DNA of 64,000 bases from contig CAVUUF010000003.1 of the NCBI GenBank assembly GCA_963744575.1, positions 186,001 through 250,000 on the forward strand, read 5' to 3'. The first letter of the stretch is position 1. Every line of letters begins with the position of its first letter. Shown piece by piece: positions 55,726-64,000 of the stretch. A program made the translations under genes and the position numbers. The notes beneath the pieces are model-generated. The model saw nothing but the letters and a program-made list of their open reading frames with translations, had not been told where the DNA came from and did no database searches. Source of the stretch: Palsa-504 sp963744575 (GTDB lineage: Bacteria; Actinomycetota; Actinomycetes; Streptosporangiales; Streptosporangiaceae).

Positions 55726-56751
55726 CTACGAGCCCAGCTCAGCGCGCAGCCGGGCCGCCGCCGCCGTCATCGCGGTCAGCTTGCCGAAGGCGACGTCCCG
55801 CGGCAGGTACTTCATGCCGCAGTCGGGGGCCAGCACCAGGCGCTCGGCCGGCACGTAAGGCAGGGCCCGCCGGACCCGGGCCGTCACCGTCTCCGGCGCC
55901 TCGACGGTCATGTCGTTCAGGTCGAGCACGCCCAGGATGATGGTCTTGCCGTCCAGCGTGGCCAGCACCGAGCAGTCCAGGCCGGACTGCGCGGTCTCGA
56001 TCGAGATCTGGTCGCAGCCGCAGGCGGACAACTCGGGCAGGAAGGAGTAGCCCTCCGGGCGGTCGTGGACGAGGGCGGCGTACCCGAAGCACAGGTGGAC
56101 CGCGGTGGTCCCTGGTGCCTCCTCCAGCGCCCGGTTGATCGCCTTGACCCCGTAACGGCGCGCCCGGTCGGGATTGGCCTGCAGCCACGGCTCGTCGAGC
56201 TGGACGATATCGGCTCCGGCCGCGAACAGGTCCCTGATCTCCTCTCCGACCGCTTCGGCGTAGGCCAGGGCGAGCGCCTCGGTGCTGCCGTAGAAGTCGT
56301 CCTGTGCCTGCAGTGCCATGGTGAACGGTCCGGGCACGGTGATCTTGATGGTGCGGCTGGTGTTCGCGCGGAGGACCTTCACGTCGTCGACCTCGATCGC
56401 GCGTCGCCGCCAGACCGGCCCGGTGACGCGGGGCACCGGGTTCGGCTGACCGGTACGGCCCAGCACCGTGCCGGGGTTGTCGATGTCCACGCCGTCCAGC
56501 GCGGTCGCGAAGCGGTTGGAGTAGCTCTCCCGGCAGATCTCCCCGTCGGTGATGATGTCAAGACCCGCCTTTTCCTGGGCCCGGATGGCCAGCAGCGTCG
56601 CGTCGCGCTGGGCCTCCTCCAGGTAGGCGGGATCGACCCGCCACAGCCCGCGGGCCCGCACCCGCGGCGGGAGCCGGCTGGCCAGCCTGCTCCGGTCGAT
56701 CAGCCAGTCCGGCTGCGGGTAGCTCCCGACCAGGGAAGTGGGAAACAGCAT
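55726..56751 (-). CDS. Cobalamin-independent methionine synthase-like protein (MetE C-terminal family)
   Basis: A 341-residue TIM barrel of the MetE C-terminal/UroD superfamily. FPTSLVGSYPQPDWL and AGLDIITDGEICRESYSNRF are the family start. Zinc ligands are in AVHLCFGYAALVH (His, Cys) and the C-terminal LAPDCGMKYLPR (Cys), with IVQLDEPWLQANPDRA between. Stand-alone proteins of this kind transfer methyl groups to homocysteine from donors other than folate, or act on other thiols. It follows the HxlR gene on the same strand with 25 nt between, probably one transcript. Confidence 0.87.
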   Translation of the reverse strand: MLFPTSLVGSYPQPDWLIDRSRLASRLPPRVRARGLWRVDPAYLEEAQRDATLLAIRAQEKAGLDIITDGEICRESYSNRFATALDGVDIDNPGTVLGRTGQPNPVPRVTGPVWRRRAIEVDDVKVLRANTSRTIKITVPGPFTMALQAQDDFYGSTEALALAYAEAVGEEIRDLFAAGADIVQLDEPWLQANPDRARRYGVKAINRALEEAPGTTAVHLCFGYAALVHDRPEGYSFLPELSACGCDQISIETAQSGLDCSVLATLDGKTIILGVLDLNDMTVEAPETVTARVRRALPYVPAERLVLAPDCGMKYLPRDVAFGKLTAMTAAAARLRAELGS

Positions 56752-56776
56752 GCCAGCACAGTACGCCGTGCGGCCG

Positions 56777-57253
56777 TCAGGCGATCTTGCGGGCGCCGGG
56801 TCCCGGCACCGGGGTGACCTCGCGGGCGGACTCCAGGGCGTGGCCCGCCGCGCAGGACAATTCCAGCCGTACCGGTTCGCCGCAGTCACGATGCCGCAGC
56901 AGGACCTGCGGGCCGGACGCCCCGACCTCGTACCGGTCGCCCCACTCCATCAGCGCCACCAGGACCGGGTACAGGTCGAGGCCCTTGTCGGTGAGCCGGT
57001 ACTCGTCGCGGCTGCGCCGGCCGCTCTCCCGGTAGGGAACCTTGCGCAGCAGGCCCTCCGCCACCAGGCGGGACAGCCGCTGGCTGAGCACCTGCCTGGG
57101 CATGCCGGTGCGGCGCTGCATGTCGTCGAAGCGGCGCACGCCGTTGAACGCCTCGCGCAGCACGAGGAACGTCGGCCGCTCGCCGAGGATCCCCACGGCC
57201 GCGCCGATGGCGCAGTTGGCCGAGTCGTAGTCCAGTATCCAGGGCTTTCCCAT
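56777..57253 (-). CDS. HxlR family transcriptional regulator
   Basis: A 158-residue winged-helix regulator: NCAIGAAVGILGERPTFLVL, REAFNGVRRFDDMQRRTGMP, RQVLSQRLSRLVAEGLLRKV and PYRESGRRSRDEYRLTDKG are the HxlR blocks; the extra C-terminal 50 residues (VRLELSCAAGHALESAREV) form the extension of the longer actinobacterial type. HxlR proteins respond to reactive carbonyls or ligands. It is divergent from an acetyltransferase gene across 55 bp holding a small inverted repeat, and cotranscribed with the MetE-like gene. Confidence 0.9.
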   Translation of the reverse strand: MGKPWILDYDSANCAIGAAVGILGERPTFLVLREAFNGVRRFDDMQRRTGMPRQVLSQRLSRLVAEGLLRKVPYRESGRRSRDEYRLTDKGLDLYPVLVALMEWGDRYEVGASGPQVLLRHRDCGEPVRLELSCAAGHALESAREVTPVPGPGARKIA

Positions 57254-57265
57254 AACCCTATGCTA

Positions 57266-57282
57266 AGTCTAGTTGACAGACT
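57266..57282. promoter_or_regulatory. Possible HxlR operator in a divergent promoter
   Basis: AGTCT (57266-57270) and AGACT (57278-57282) are inverted with a 7-nt spacer. They overlap a plus-strand TTGACA (57273-57278) that may be the -35 of the acetyltransferase gene, so binding here would block that promoter. On the minus strand a TAGCAT -10-like box lies 6 nt before the HxlR ATG. Confidence 0.4.
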
Positions 57283-57308
57283 CAGCAATTCCGGGTCATG
57301 CTGGGTTC

Positions 57309-57920
57309 GTGAACGGAACCCAGGCGAGCCAACCCGACAGCCGCGCCACCGCCGTGATCCAGTCGGCGAGCCCGGCGGACCTGCCCGCGCTCGGCGACTT
57401 CTTCGCGGGCCTATCGGTGCAGACCCGGTACCTGAGATTCTTCGGCCCGGTCACGCCCACCCCCGACCTGCTCCGCCTGCTGTCGGGCCGGGACGCCGGC
57501 GTCCACGCCCTGGTCGCCGTGGCCGGCGGCGTCATCGTCGGCCACGCCATGGCCTCCGACCGGCCCGATCCGGAGGGGTGGCCCGGCACATCGGGTCGGC
57601 CAGGTTCAGGGCCGGCCTGGACGGCCGACATCGGCGTCGTGGTCGCCGACGCCTGGCAGGGCCGCGGCGTGGGCTCGGCGCTGATGCGGGCGCTGGCCGC
57701 CCAGGCCGCGGCGCGGGGCGTGACGTCGCTCGCGATGGACGTGCTGCACGCCAACCGGCAGGTACTCGCCATGGTCCTGGGCCACTGGCCCGACGCGGTC
57801 ATCGATCATTCCCGGGACAGCCTCAGCATCCGCATCCGGCTGCCGCGGTACCAGCCCGAACGGCTCCCGGCGCCGCCCGCCGCCCGGCAGGTCCGGCCAC
57901 TGGTCACCGTGGCGGGATAG
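57309..57920 (+). CDS. GNAT family N-acetyltransferase
   Basis: About 203 residues. ATAVIQSASPADLPALGDFF, LSVQTRYLRFFGPVTPTPDL and VALVAVAGGVIVGHAMA are the N-terminal GNAT strands; DIGVVVADAWQGRGVGSALM is motif A with Q-x-x-G-x-G binding acetyl-CoA. It resembles the GNAT domain found in protein lysine acetyltransferases (Pat type), but has no extra cNMP or NDP-ligase domain. GTG 57309 is used because the earlier TTG is part of a promoter -35. Substrate unknown. Confidence 0.83.
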   Translation: MNGTQASQPDSRATAVIQSASPADLPALGDFFAGLSVQTRYLRFFGPVTPTPDLLRLLSGRDAGVHALVAVAGGVIVGHAMASDRPDPEGWPGTSGRPGSGPAWTADIGVVVADAWQGRGVGSALMRALAAQAAARGVTSLAMDVLHANRQVLAMVLGHWPDAVIDHSRDSLSIRIRLPRYQPERLPAPPAARQVRPLVTVAG

Positions 57921-57931
57921 CATCCGGGTTC

Positions 57932-60805
57932 ATGACCACAGCACGCGCGGGCGGCGCGACCGCGGCCACCGCGCCGCCACGCGACCTGGCCGCCGCGTTG
58001 CGCGGCGCCGGGCTGACCGAGGTCGATGATTCGCCCCGGCGCCGGGCCGAGTACTCCGCCGACGCATCGAACTACCGTGTCGTGCCGGACGTGGTCGTCT
58101 TCCCCCGGCACGCGGACGAGGCGGCCGCCGCGCTGGACGTCGCCCGGCGGCTCGGCGTGCCGGTCACCAGCCGGGGCGCCGGCACCTCCATCGCGGGCAA
58201 TGCGGTCGGCACCGGCCTCGTGCTCGACTTCTCCAGGCACCTGAACCGGGTGCTGGCGGTGGACCCCGAGGAACGGACCGCGGTCGTCGAGCCCGGCGCG
58301 ATCCTGGACGACATCACCGCGGCCGCGGCCGGGCACGGGCTGCGGTTCGGTCCGGACCCCTCCACCCACGCCCGGGCGAGCATCGGCGGCTCTATCGGCA
58401 ACAACGCCTGCGGCTCGCGGGCGCTGAGATACGGCCGCACGGCCGACAACGTGGTGACCGTGGACCTGCTGACCGCCGCGGGGGAGCGGATCGCGGCGCG
58501 GCGCCTGGGACGTGACGGCCTGGCCGCCGCCGGGACGACCGGGGCCGCGCTCGACGCCCTGGTGGCGGCGCACCTCGGCTTGATCCGCACCGAGTTCGGC
58601 CGGTTCACCCGGCAGGTGTCCGGCTACTCGCTGGAGCACCTGCTGCCGGAGAACGGCGCCGACCTGGCCAGGTTCCTGGCTGGCACCGAGGGCACCCTCG
58701 GCATGGTCACCGGGGCGACCGTCCGGCTGGTGCCGTCGCCGCGGGCGGTGGCGCTGGCCGTGCTCGGCTACCCGGGCATGCCCGAGGCCGCGGACGCGGT
58801 GCCCGGCCTGCTGCCGCACCAGCCGGTGGCGCTCGAAGGCATGGACGCGCGCCTGGTGGAGGTGTTCCGGTCCCGCCGGGGCGCTGCCGCCGTGCCCGGG
58901 CTGCCGCGCGGTGAGGCCTGGCTGTTGGCGGAGACCGCGGGCGGCACCGAGGACGAGGCGCGCGCGGCGGCCGAACGGCTCATCGCCGATGCCGCCTGCC
59001 TCGACGCGCTGGTGGTCGCCGGCGGCCCGGCGCGGGCCCTGTGGCGGGTCCGCGAGGACGGCGCCGGCCTGGGCAGCCGCACCCCGGCGGGCGCGCCGGC
59101 CTGGCCCGGCTGGGAAGACGCCGCCGTCCCGCCCCGGCACCTGGCCGCCTACCTGCGTGACTTCGTGGCCCTGCTGGCCGAGCACGGCCTGGACGGGCTG
59201 ACCTACGGGCACTTCGGCGACGGCTGCGTGCACGTCCGGATCGACTTCCCGTTCACCGCCGAGCCAGGCCGTTACCGGCGGTTCGCGGTGGCCGCCGCGC
59301 AGCTGGTCGGCACGTACGGAGGCTCGATGTCCGGCGAGCACGGCGACGGCCGGGCGCGTAGCGAGCTGCTGCCGTATATGTACTCCCGCGAGGCCATCGG
59401 GATCATGGCGGCGGTCAAGGCGATCTTCGACCCGGGCAATGTGTTCAACCCCGGGATCCTGGTCGACCCGGCACCGCTGGACGCGGACCTGCGGGTGCCG
59501 CTGGCCCGGCCGCTGCGCGCCGGCCTCGGTTTCGCCTATCCGCACGATGGCGGCGACCTGTCCGCGGCGGTGCACCGCTGCGTCGGCGTGGGCAAATGCC
59601 GGGCCGACAGCACGGCCGCCGGCGGCATCATGTGCCCGTCGTACCTGGCCACCAGGGACGAGAAGGACTCCACCCGCGGCCGGTCGCGGGTGCTGCAGGA
59701 ACTGGCGAACGGCACGCTGGTCCACGGCTTCGGATCGGCGGAGGTGGCCGAGTCGCTGGACCTGTGCCTGTCGTGCAAGGGCTGTTCGTCGGACTGCCCG
59801 GCGGGGGTGGACATGGCCACCTACAAGGCCGAGGTGCTCTACCAGCGCTACCGGCGCCGGCCGCGCCCGCCGGCCCATTACTCGCTGGGCTGGCTGCCCC
59901 GCTGGGCCCGGCTGGCCGCGCGCGCCCCGGGGGCGGCGAACGCCGCGCTGCGCGCCCCCGGGCTGGCCGGCCTGGCCAAGCGGCTCGGCGGGATCGACAC
60001 AAGGCGGCCGCTGCCCGAGTTCGCCGCGCGGAGCTTCCGCTCCTGGTTCGCCGGCCGTCCCCCGGTAAAGGGCAGGCCCGTGCTGCTGTGGGTGGACACG
60101 TTCACCGACTACTTCACGCCCGAGGTCGGGCAGGCCGCGGTGCGGGTGCTCGAGGCGGCCGGCTACGCGGTGCAGGTCACCGACGGGCCCGTGTGCTGCG
60201 GGCTGACCTGGATTTCCACCGGCCAGCTCGACGGCGCGCGCCGGCAGCTGCGGCGCAGCCTGCGGGCCCTGGAGCCCGCCGTCCGGGGCGGCACCCCGGT
60301 GGTCGGGCTGGAGCCCTCCTGCACCGCCGTGCTGCGCGGCGAGGTCACCGAACTGCTGCCCGCGGACCCGCGCGCCGGGCAGGCCCGCGCCGCCACCCGC
60401 ACGCTCGCGGAGCTGCTGGCCGAGACGCCGGGGTGGGCGCCGCCCGACCTGGATGGCCTGCGCGCGGTGGCCCAGCCGCACTGCCACCACCATGCCGTCA
60501 TGGGCTGGCATGCCGACTCGGCCCTGCTGGCCCGGGCGGGTGCCCAGGTCACCGCGGTCGGCGGCTGCTGCGGGCTGGCCGGCAACTTCGGCGTGGAGCG
60601 CGGCCATTACGCCGTGTCGCAGGCCGTCGCGGAGACCGCCCTGCTGCCCGCGGTCCGCGCCGCGAAGGACGCGGCGGTCCTGGCCGACGGCTTCTCCTGC
60701 CGCACCCAGCTCGATCAGCTCGCCGGGGTCAGCGGCGTCCACCTGGCCCAGCTCCTGGCGAGCCGGCTGGACCACCGCAGCGACGACCGCGGTCCGGCTA
60801 GCTGA
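57932..60805 (+). CDS. FAD-binding and Fe-S dehydrogenase (D-lactate/glycolate type)
   Basis: A 957-residue fusion. Residues 1-500 are a VAO-type FAD domain and FAD-oxidase C-terminal domain (VPVTSRGAGTSIAGNAVGTG, GSIGNNACGSRALRYGRTAD, YGHFGDGCVHVRIDFP, SMSGEHGDGRARSELLPYMY). Residues 520-620 hold two 4Fe-4S clusters (CVGVGKCRAD...MCPSYLAT and CLSCKGCSSDCPAGVDM). The rest is a CCG domain (GPVCCGLTWISTGQ, VGLEPSCTAVLRGE, VGGCCGLAGNFG). Such enzymes oxidise D-lactate, glycolate or D-2-hydroxyglutarate and pass electrons to the membrane. The ATG at 57932 is 12 nt after the GNAT stop, so the two may be cotranscribed. Confidence 0.92.
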   Translation: MTTARAGGATAATAPPRDLAAALRGAGLTEVDDSPRRRAEYSADASNYRVVPDVVVFPRHADEAAAALDVARRLGVPVTSRGAGTSIAGNAVGTGLVLDFSRHLNRVLAVDPEERTAVVEPGAILDDITAAAAGHGLRFGPDPSTHARASIGGSIGNNACGSRALRYGRTADNVVTVDLLTAAGERIAARRLGRDGLAAAGTTGAALDALVAAHLGLIRTEFGRFTRQVSGYSLEHLLPENGADLARFLAGTEGTLGMVTGATVRLVPSPRAVALAVLGYPGMPEAADAVPGLLPHQPVALEGMDARLVEVFRSRRGAAAVPGLPRGEAWLLAETAGGTEDEARAAAERLIADAACLDALVVAGGPARALWRVREDGAGLGSRTPAGAPAWPGWEDAAVPPRHLAAYLRDFVALLAEHGLDGLTYGHFGDGCVHVRIDFPFTAEPGRYRRFAVAAAQLVGTYGGSMSGEHGDGRARSELLPYMYSREAIGIMAAVKAIFDPGNVFNPGILVDPAPLDADLRVPLARPLRAGLGFAYPHDGGDLSAAVHRCVGVGKCRADSTAAGGIMCPSYLATRDEKDSTRGRSRVLQELANGTLVHGFGSAEVAESLDLCLSCKGCSSDCPAGVDMATYKAEVLYQRYRRRPRPPAHYSLGWLPRWARLAARAPGAANAALRAPGLAGLAKRLGGIDTRRPLPEFAARSFRSWFAGRPPVKGRPVLLWVDTFTDYFTPEVGQAAVRVLEAAGYAVQVTDGPVCCGLTWISTGQLDGARRQLRRSLRALEPAVRGGTPVVGLEPSCTAVLRGEVTELLPADPRAGQARAATRTLAELLAETPGWAPPDLDGLRAVAQPHCHHHAVMGWHADSALLARAGAQVTAVGGCCGLAGNFGVERGHYAVSQAVAETALLPAVRAAKDAAVLADGFSCRTQLDQLAGVSGVHLAQLLASRLDHRSDDRGPAS

Positions 60806-60987
60806 CCGCCTGGACCTGGGTGGTCTGGCCCCGGGATTGCCCCGAATGAGCAGGCTCGGTCCGTTAGCATGAAGCCGCTGGCTGAGTTCGTCGCTGCCGT
60901 TCTCGGACCAGCCCTGGTCGCCGGTACCGGCGCCCGGGGAACCCGCGCGGGTCCTCGGGCTACCACGCCCCGCGTGAGGAGCGGCTC

Positions 60988-62106
60988 ATGGCCGTCAGCG
61001 ACACCCCGGCTCTCAGCGGGGACCAGCATGCCCTGCAGGTCACCCTGCGCGGCTGCCTGGCCGGCCAGCTTCCCGCCGGCGCGCTGCGCGCCGCGCTGGA
61101 CACCACGACCGGCTACGACCGGGACCTGCATGCCCGGCTGGCGGCCGAACTCGGTCTGGCCGGCCTCACGATCCCGGCGGAATTCGGCGGCCTCGGCATG
61201 TCCGCGGCCGAGGCGAGCGTGGTTCACACCGAACTCGGCCGTGTTCTGTACCCGGGCCCGTTCCTGCCCGGCAGCCTGGCCGCCGGCCTGCTGCTCGCCG
61301 CGGGTGACCGGGATGTCCAGGAGCGATGGCTGCCCCGGCTGGCCGCCGGGTCGGTGACCGCGACGGTTGCCGTCGCCGGCGAGGCCGGCCAGTGGTCACC
61401 GGGGCCGGACAGTGTCCGGGCCGAGCAAGCCCCCGCGGGCTGGCGGCTCTACGGCCACCGGTGGTACGTGATCGCGGCCCACGCGGCCGACATCGTCGTG
61501 GTACCGGCCATGACCGACTCCGGTCTGGCCATATTCCTGGTGGAATCCAGGTCGCTGGGCTTCACCGCCTCGGGTCAGCTGGGCCTGGACCTGACCCGGC
61601 GGGTCTGCGTCACCGCCTTCGACGAGGCTCCGGGCGTGCCGCTCGGCCAGGGCAAGAGCCGAGGGGAGAGCGCGGCGGCCGCGCTGAGCCTGGCCGAACG
61701 TGATTTCTTTCTGGCGACCGCCGCCGAAGCCGTCGGCGGCATCGGCTGGTGCCTGGACGCGGCCATCAGCTACGCCGGGGAACGCGAGCAGTTCGGCGCG
61801 CTGGCCGGGTCGTTCGAGACCGTCGCGCAGGCCTGCGTCGACATGCTCGCGCAATTCCAGGCCGTCTCGGCGACGGTCAGGGACGCCGCGGCGGCGGCCG
61901 CCGACGGCAGCGACGAGGCGCCTGCGGCGGCGCGGGACGCCGCCCTGCGGGCCGGCGAGGCCTACCGCGCCGTGACCGAATCGGCCGTCCACCTGTTCGG
62001 CGGGCTGGGGTTCTCCTGGGAGCACGACGCGCACCTGTACTACCGCCGCGCCTGGTCGGCCGGGCGGCTGGCCGGCCCCCCGGGGTGCATCACCCGCGGC
62101 GGGTGA
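60988..62106 (+). CDS. Acyl-CoA dehydrogenase (FadE type), C-terminus altered
   Basis: A 372-residue FAD-dependent acyl-CoA dehydrogenase. LGLAGLTIPAEFGGLGMSAA, VHTELGRVLYPGPFLPGSLA, AISYAGEREQFGALAGSFET and HLFGGLGFSWEHDAHLYYRR are the family blocks, of the short catalytic-subunit type that pairs with a second FadE in sterol or side-chain degradation. The end AGRLAGPPGCITRGG is coded by the left half of a 39-bp palindrome and replaces the usual last helix. The catalytic base and FAD contacts seem kept. An upstream ATG at 60869 in another frame is not supported. Confidence 0.87.
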   Translation: MAVSDTPALSGDQHALQVTLRGCLAGQLPAGALRAALDTTTGYDRDLHARLAAELGLAGLTIPAEFGGLGMSAAEASVVHTELGRVLYPGPFLPGSLAAGLLLAAGDRDVQERWLPRLAAGSVTATVAVAGEAGQWSPGPDSVRAEQAPAGWRLYGHRWYVIAAHAADIVVVPAMTDSGLAIFLVESRSLGFTASGQLGLDLTRRVCVTAFDEAPGVPLGQGKSRGESAAAALSLAERDFFLATAAEAVGGIGWCLDAAISYAGEREQFGALAGSFETVAQACVDMLAQFQAVSATVRDAAAAAADGSDEAPAAARDAALRAGEAYRAVTESAVHLFGGLGFSWEHDAHLYYRRAWSAGRLAGPPGCITRGG

Positions 62107-62117
62107 TGCACCCCGGG
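62079..62117. terminator. 39-bp perfect palindrome between convergent genes
   Basis: 19-bp arms (62079-62097 and 62099-62117) pair perfectly around a single base. The stop codon of the acyl-CoA dehydrogenase gene (62104-62106) lies inside the right arm, and the convergent carboxylase gene stops at 62120. Such a strong GC hairpin should terminate both transcripts. It has no T-tract. Confidence 0.7.
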
Positions 62118-62119
62118 AA

Positions 62120-64000
62120 TCACCGCGGCGAGCTGGCCAGCGTCTGCTCCATGCCGCGCCGCACCGCGTCGATGAGGTAGGGCCGCAGCCGCGCCGCCGG
62201 CACGATGGCCTGGACCGAACCCACCTGGCGGGCCCGCTCGATGCTGTGCACGCGGTCGAACTCGTCGGCGAGCTGACCCAGCTTCTCGGCGTGCACGGCC
62301 GGCCAGACCGACGCGAGCTTGGCCCGCAGCGCCGAGGCCTTGTCGTCCGCGCCGCTGGCGGTGGCCTCGGCGATGGCGGCTTGCAGGTCGGCCACCCGGG
62401 GGTCGGCGGCGGTGCGCTTGCGGACCTCGGCGGCGAACACCACCGCGGCGGCGGGCGCGCCGCCGATCACCGAGGCGTAGGAGCCCTCGACCGCGGCGAC
62501 CTCCATGGTGTCGTTGAGCGTGCCGGAGAACACCACGAACGCCCCGCCGTGGTAGCGGGACACCACGCAGAACACGATCGGGCCGTCGAAGTTGACCACC
62601 GCGCGCCCGATCTCCGCGCCGTACTCGAGCTGAAGCCGACGCAGCGACTCCGGTGAGCCGTCGAACCCGGACAGGTTGGCCAGGATCACCAGCGGGCGGT
62701 TCCCGCTGGCCGCGTTGATCGCCCGCGCCGTCTTCTTGGACGACAGCGGGAACAGCGTCCCCGCTGTCCACTGCGAGGGGCCGTCCACCGAAGAGAACCC
62801 GTGCCGCGGCAGCGGACGCGACTCGAACCCGACCATCTCCACCGGCTGGCCGCCCAGGTGCGCGTCGATCACCACGGCCGACTCGGCGTCGGCCATGTCG
62901 GCCCAGCGCTCCAGCGGCTCGTGGTCGGCGTCGACCACGCCGCGCAGCAGCGAGCGCATGTCGAACGGCTTCTTGCGCTCAGGGTTGCCCCGCGGGTCGA
63001 AGATCTCGCCGAGTGCGCCGAACTCGGTCCCCGCCCCGGCGTGCGGGGAGGCCGAGATGTCCCGGTCGGCGGGGTCGCTGGTCGGCGCCGGCCGGGGGAA
63101 GCGTTCACCGGGAGCCACGTAGGTGTGCTCGTAGTGGGTGAGCAGGATGTCGACGGCGGCGGACAGCTCCGGCGCCCAGTACTGCGCCTCGCCGTTCGGG
63201 CCCATGATCCGGTCGTAGCCGCCGATGCCGAAGTTGTCCTCGGCCGAGACCCCGCCGGAGTAGTCAAGCGACTGCTTGCCGGTCAGCACCATGGCCGAGT
63301 CCGGCGTCATGATCAGCACGCCCCGGGTGTGCATGAGCATGGTCGCCTCGGCATTCCAGTACGGCTGCGCGCCGACGTTGATGCCGGTCACCACGACGTT
63401 GATCTCGCCGCGGTCCTGGGTGAAGTCGACGATCCCGCGCAGCACCCGGGAGATCCAGTCCATCGTCTCGGTGCCGGATTCCATCGAGATCTTCGCCCCG
63501 GCCGAGATGGCGTACCACTCCACCGGCGCGTCCAGCTGCCGGGCCAGGCCGATGGCGGCGAGCACGCGGCGGCACTCCGGTTCGGCCAGCGCGCCCAGCG
63601 CGCGGGTCGGGTCGCCGAGCAGCACCACCCGGCGCATCCCCTCGGGATGGCGCCTGGTCGGCACGGCGACCACGCCGAGCACGATGTTGGCGGTGTTCAG
63701 CCCCGGTTCCCGGTCCACGGCCACCGGGGCGCCGCCGTCGTCCAGGTCGTACTCGGTGAACGTGCCCGGGGCGCCGCCGGGATCCGGCGAGCGGGTGATC
63801 AGCGGGACGAGCTCGTAGGGGTACACGGCGCCGCGGCGGCGGGCCCTGATCACCTTCTGCGTGTAGGCGGTCAGCTCGCGCAGCGGCTCCGGCGGCGGGT
63901 CGGTGACGCGCAGCGTCAGCCCGGCGCCCGGCGGCCGGGACATCCGCAGCAGCAGCTCGCGCGGTTCCCCGCCCGGGGAAGCCGCCTTGAACTGCACCAT
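62120..64000 (-). CDS. Carboxyltransferase part of a multidomain acyl-CoA carboxylase, 5' end beyond the window
   Basis: 626 codons up to the right edge, open at the 5' side. RARRRGAVYPYELVPLITRS and FTEYDLDD are the central-domain end of eukaryote-like fused acetyl-CoA carboxylases. The two carboxyltransferase halves follow: WYAISAGAKISMESGTETMD, GINVGAQPYWNAEATMLMHT and SLDYSGGVSAEDNFGIGGYD, then DAHLGGQPVEMVGFESRPLP, PLVILANLSGFDGSPESLRR and VFCVVSRYHGGAFVVFSGTL. The enzyme carboxylates acetyl- or propionyl-CoA. The ATG at the window edge is probably internal; complete actinobacterial proteins have about 1,800 residues with biotin carboxylase and carrier domains in front. Confidence 0.88.
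   Translation of the reverse strand: MVQFKAASPGGEPRELLLRMSRPPGAGLTLRVTDPPPEPLRELTAYTQKVIRARRRGAVYPYELVPLITRSPDPGGAPGTFTEYDLDDGGAPVAVDREPGLNTANIVLGVVAVPTRRHPEGMRRVVLLGDPTRALGALAEPECRRVLAAIGLARQLDAPVEWYAISAGAKISMESGTETMDWISRVLRGIVDFTQDRGEINVVVTGINVGAQPYWNAEATMLMHTRGVLIMTPDSAMVLTGKQSLDYSGGVSAEDNFGIGGYDRIMGPNGEAQYWAPELSAAVDILLTHYEHTYVAPGERFPRPAPTSDPADRDISASPHAGAGTEFGALGEIFDPRGNPERKKPFDMRSLLRGVVDADHEPLERWADMADAESAVVIDAHLGGQPVEMVGFESRPLPRHGFSSVDGPSQWTAGTLFPLSSKKTARAINAASGNRPLVILANLSGFDGSPESLRRLQLEYGAEIGRAVVNFDGPIVFCVVSRYHGGAFVVFSGTLNDTMEVAAVEGSYASVIGGAPAAAVVFAAEVRKRTAADPRVADLQAAIAEATASGADDKASALRAKLASVWPAVHAEKLGQLADEFDRVHSIERARQVGSVQAIVPAARLRPYLIDAVRRGMEQTLASSPR

Noticed and set aside
55726..56800. 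SAM or cobalamin riboswitch before the MetE-like gene
   Set aside because: Only 25 nt lie between the HxlR stop and the start, too short for either riboswitch.
57806..60775. 989-codon minus-strand open frame opposite the FAD/Fe-S dehydrogenase
   Set aside because: Gln/Arg/Gly-rich composition typical of an antisense frame; the plus-strand gene has all domain motifs.

Overview
The window is about 70% GC and shows actinobacterial habits throughout: many GTG starts, several promoters that look leaderless, a mycothiol-dependent isomerase-family gene, PaaX and HxlR regulators, and a DUF222/HNH gene of the 13E12 type. It reads as chromosome of a soil-type actinomycete, probably a large-genome Streptosporangiales- or Thermomonosporaceae-like organism. 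The genus cannot be fixed from sequence alone.

0-6.4 kb: an aryl-CoA catabolic locus (a ligase cut by the window edge, and a flavin monooxygenase fused to an Old Yellow Enzyme domain), with a divergent RidA gene and a PaaX repressor. Carbonic anhydrase, an AI-2E-type permease and OsmC follow. 6.6-10.1 kb: three co-directional genes of unknown function. The first two start with zinc ribbons. The second ends with, and the third begins with, the same glycine/alanine-rich 27-residue motif. This is the best candidate in the window for an undescribed protein system. 10-15 kb: a secreted GH3 enzyme, then an amine oxidase plus homocysteine methyltransferase pair with a GntR regulator. 15-26 kb: mixed housekeeping and orphan genes, two decayed gene fragments (EF-G-like and phytanoyl-CoA dioxygenase-like), and a single long ORF that fuses two complete LacI regulators. 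26.4-28.2 kb: an IS1634-type element, followed by about 1 kb of non-coding DNA with a long perfect hairpin.

29-41 kb: acetyltransferase, PHP phosphoesterase, acyl-CoA synthetase, citrate synthase, fumarylacetoacetase, KUP potassium transporter, a LacI regulator with a perfect palindrome in front, an APH-type kinase, and a small moc-like operon (Gfo/Idh dehydrogenase, Rieske ferredoxin, truncated desaturase). 41-44 kb is a cluster of gene fragments placed head to head (desaturase, LuxR, TetR, alpha/beta hydrolase, AtuA), which marks a rearrangement hotspot.

46.1-54.66 kb: an integrated phage-satellite-like element of about 8.56 kb. It has a large serine integrase, a primase/helicase, an HK97-type capsid gene, an HNH nuclease and a run of small, translationally coupled genes. 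It sits inside a DUF222/HNH gene: the 5' part lies at 44.25-46.1 kb and the missing 3' codons lie at 54.66-54.79 kb. Mycobacterial phiRv1 uses the same target family (REP13E12), so this looks like a relative with a conserved integration strategy. It also carries a strict 9-bp repeat array bounded by 21-bp inverted repeats just downstream of the primase gene, an origin-like structure. 54.8-64 kb: DUF427 protein, MetE-like methyltransferase with an HxlR regulator, acetyltransferase, a D-lactate/glycolate-type FAD/Fe-S dehydrogenase, an acyl-CoA dehydrogenase ending in a 39-bp palindrome, and the carboxyltransferase end of a large acyl-CoA carboxylase that runs off the window. No rRNA, tRNA or CRISPR array was seen.
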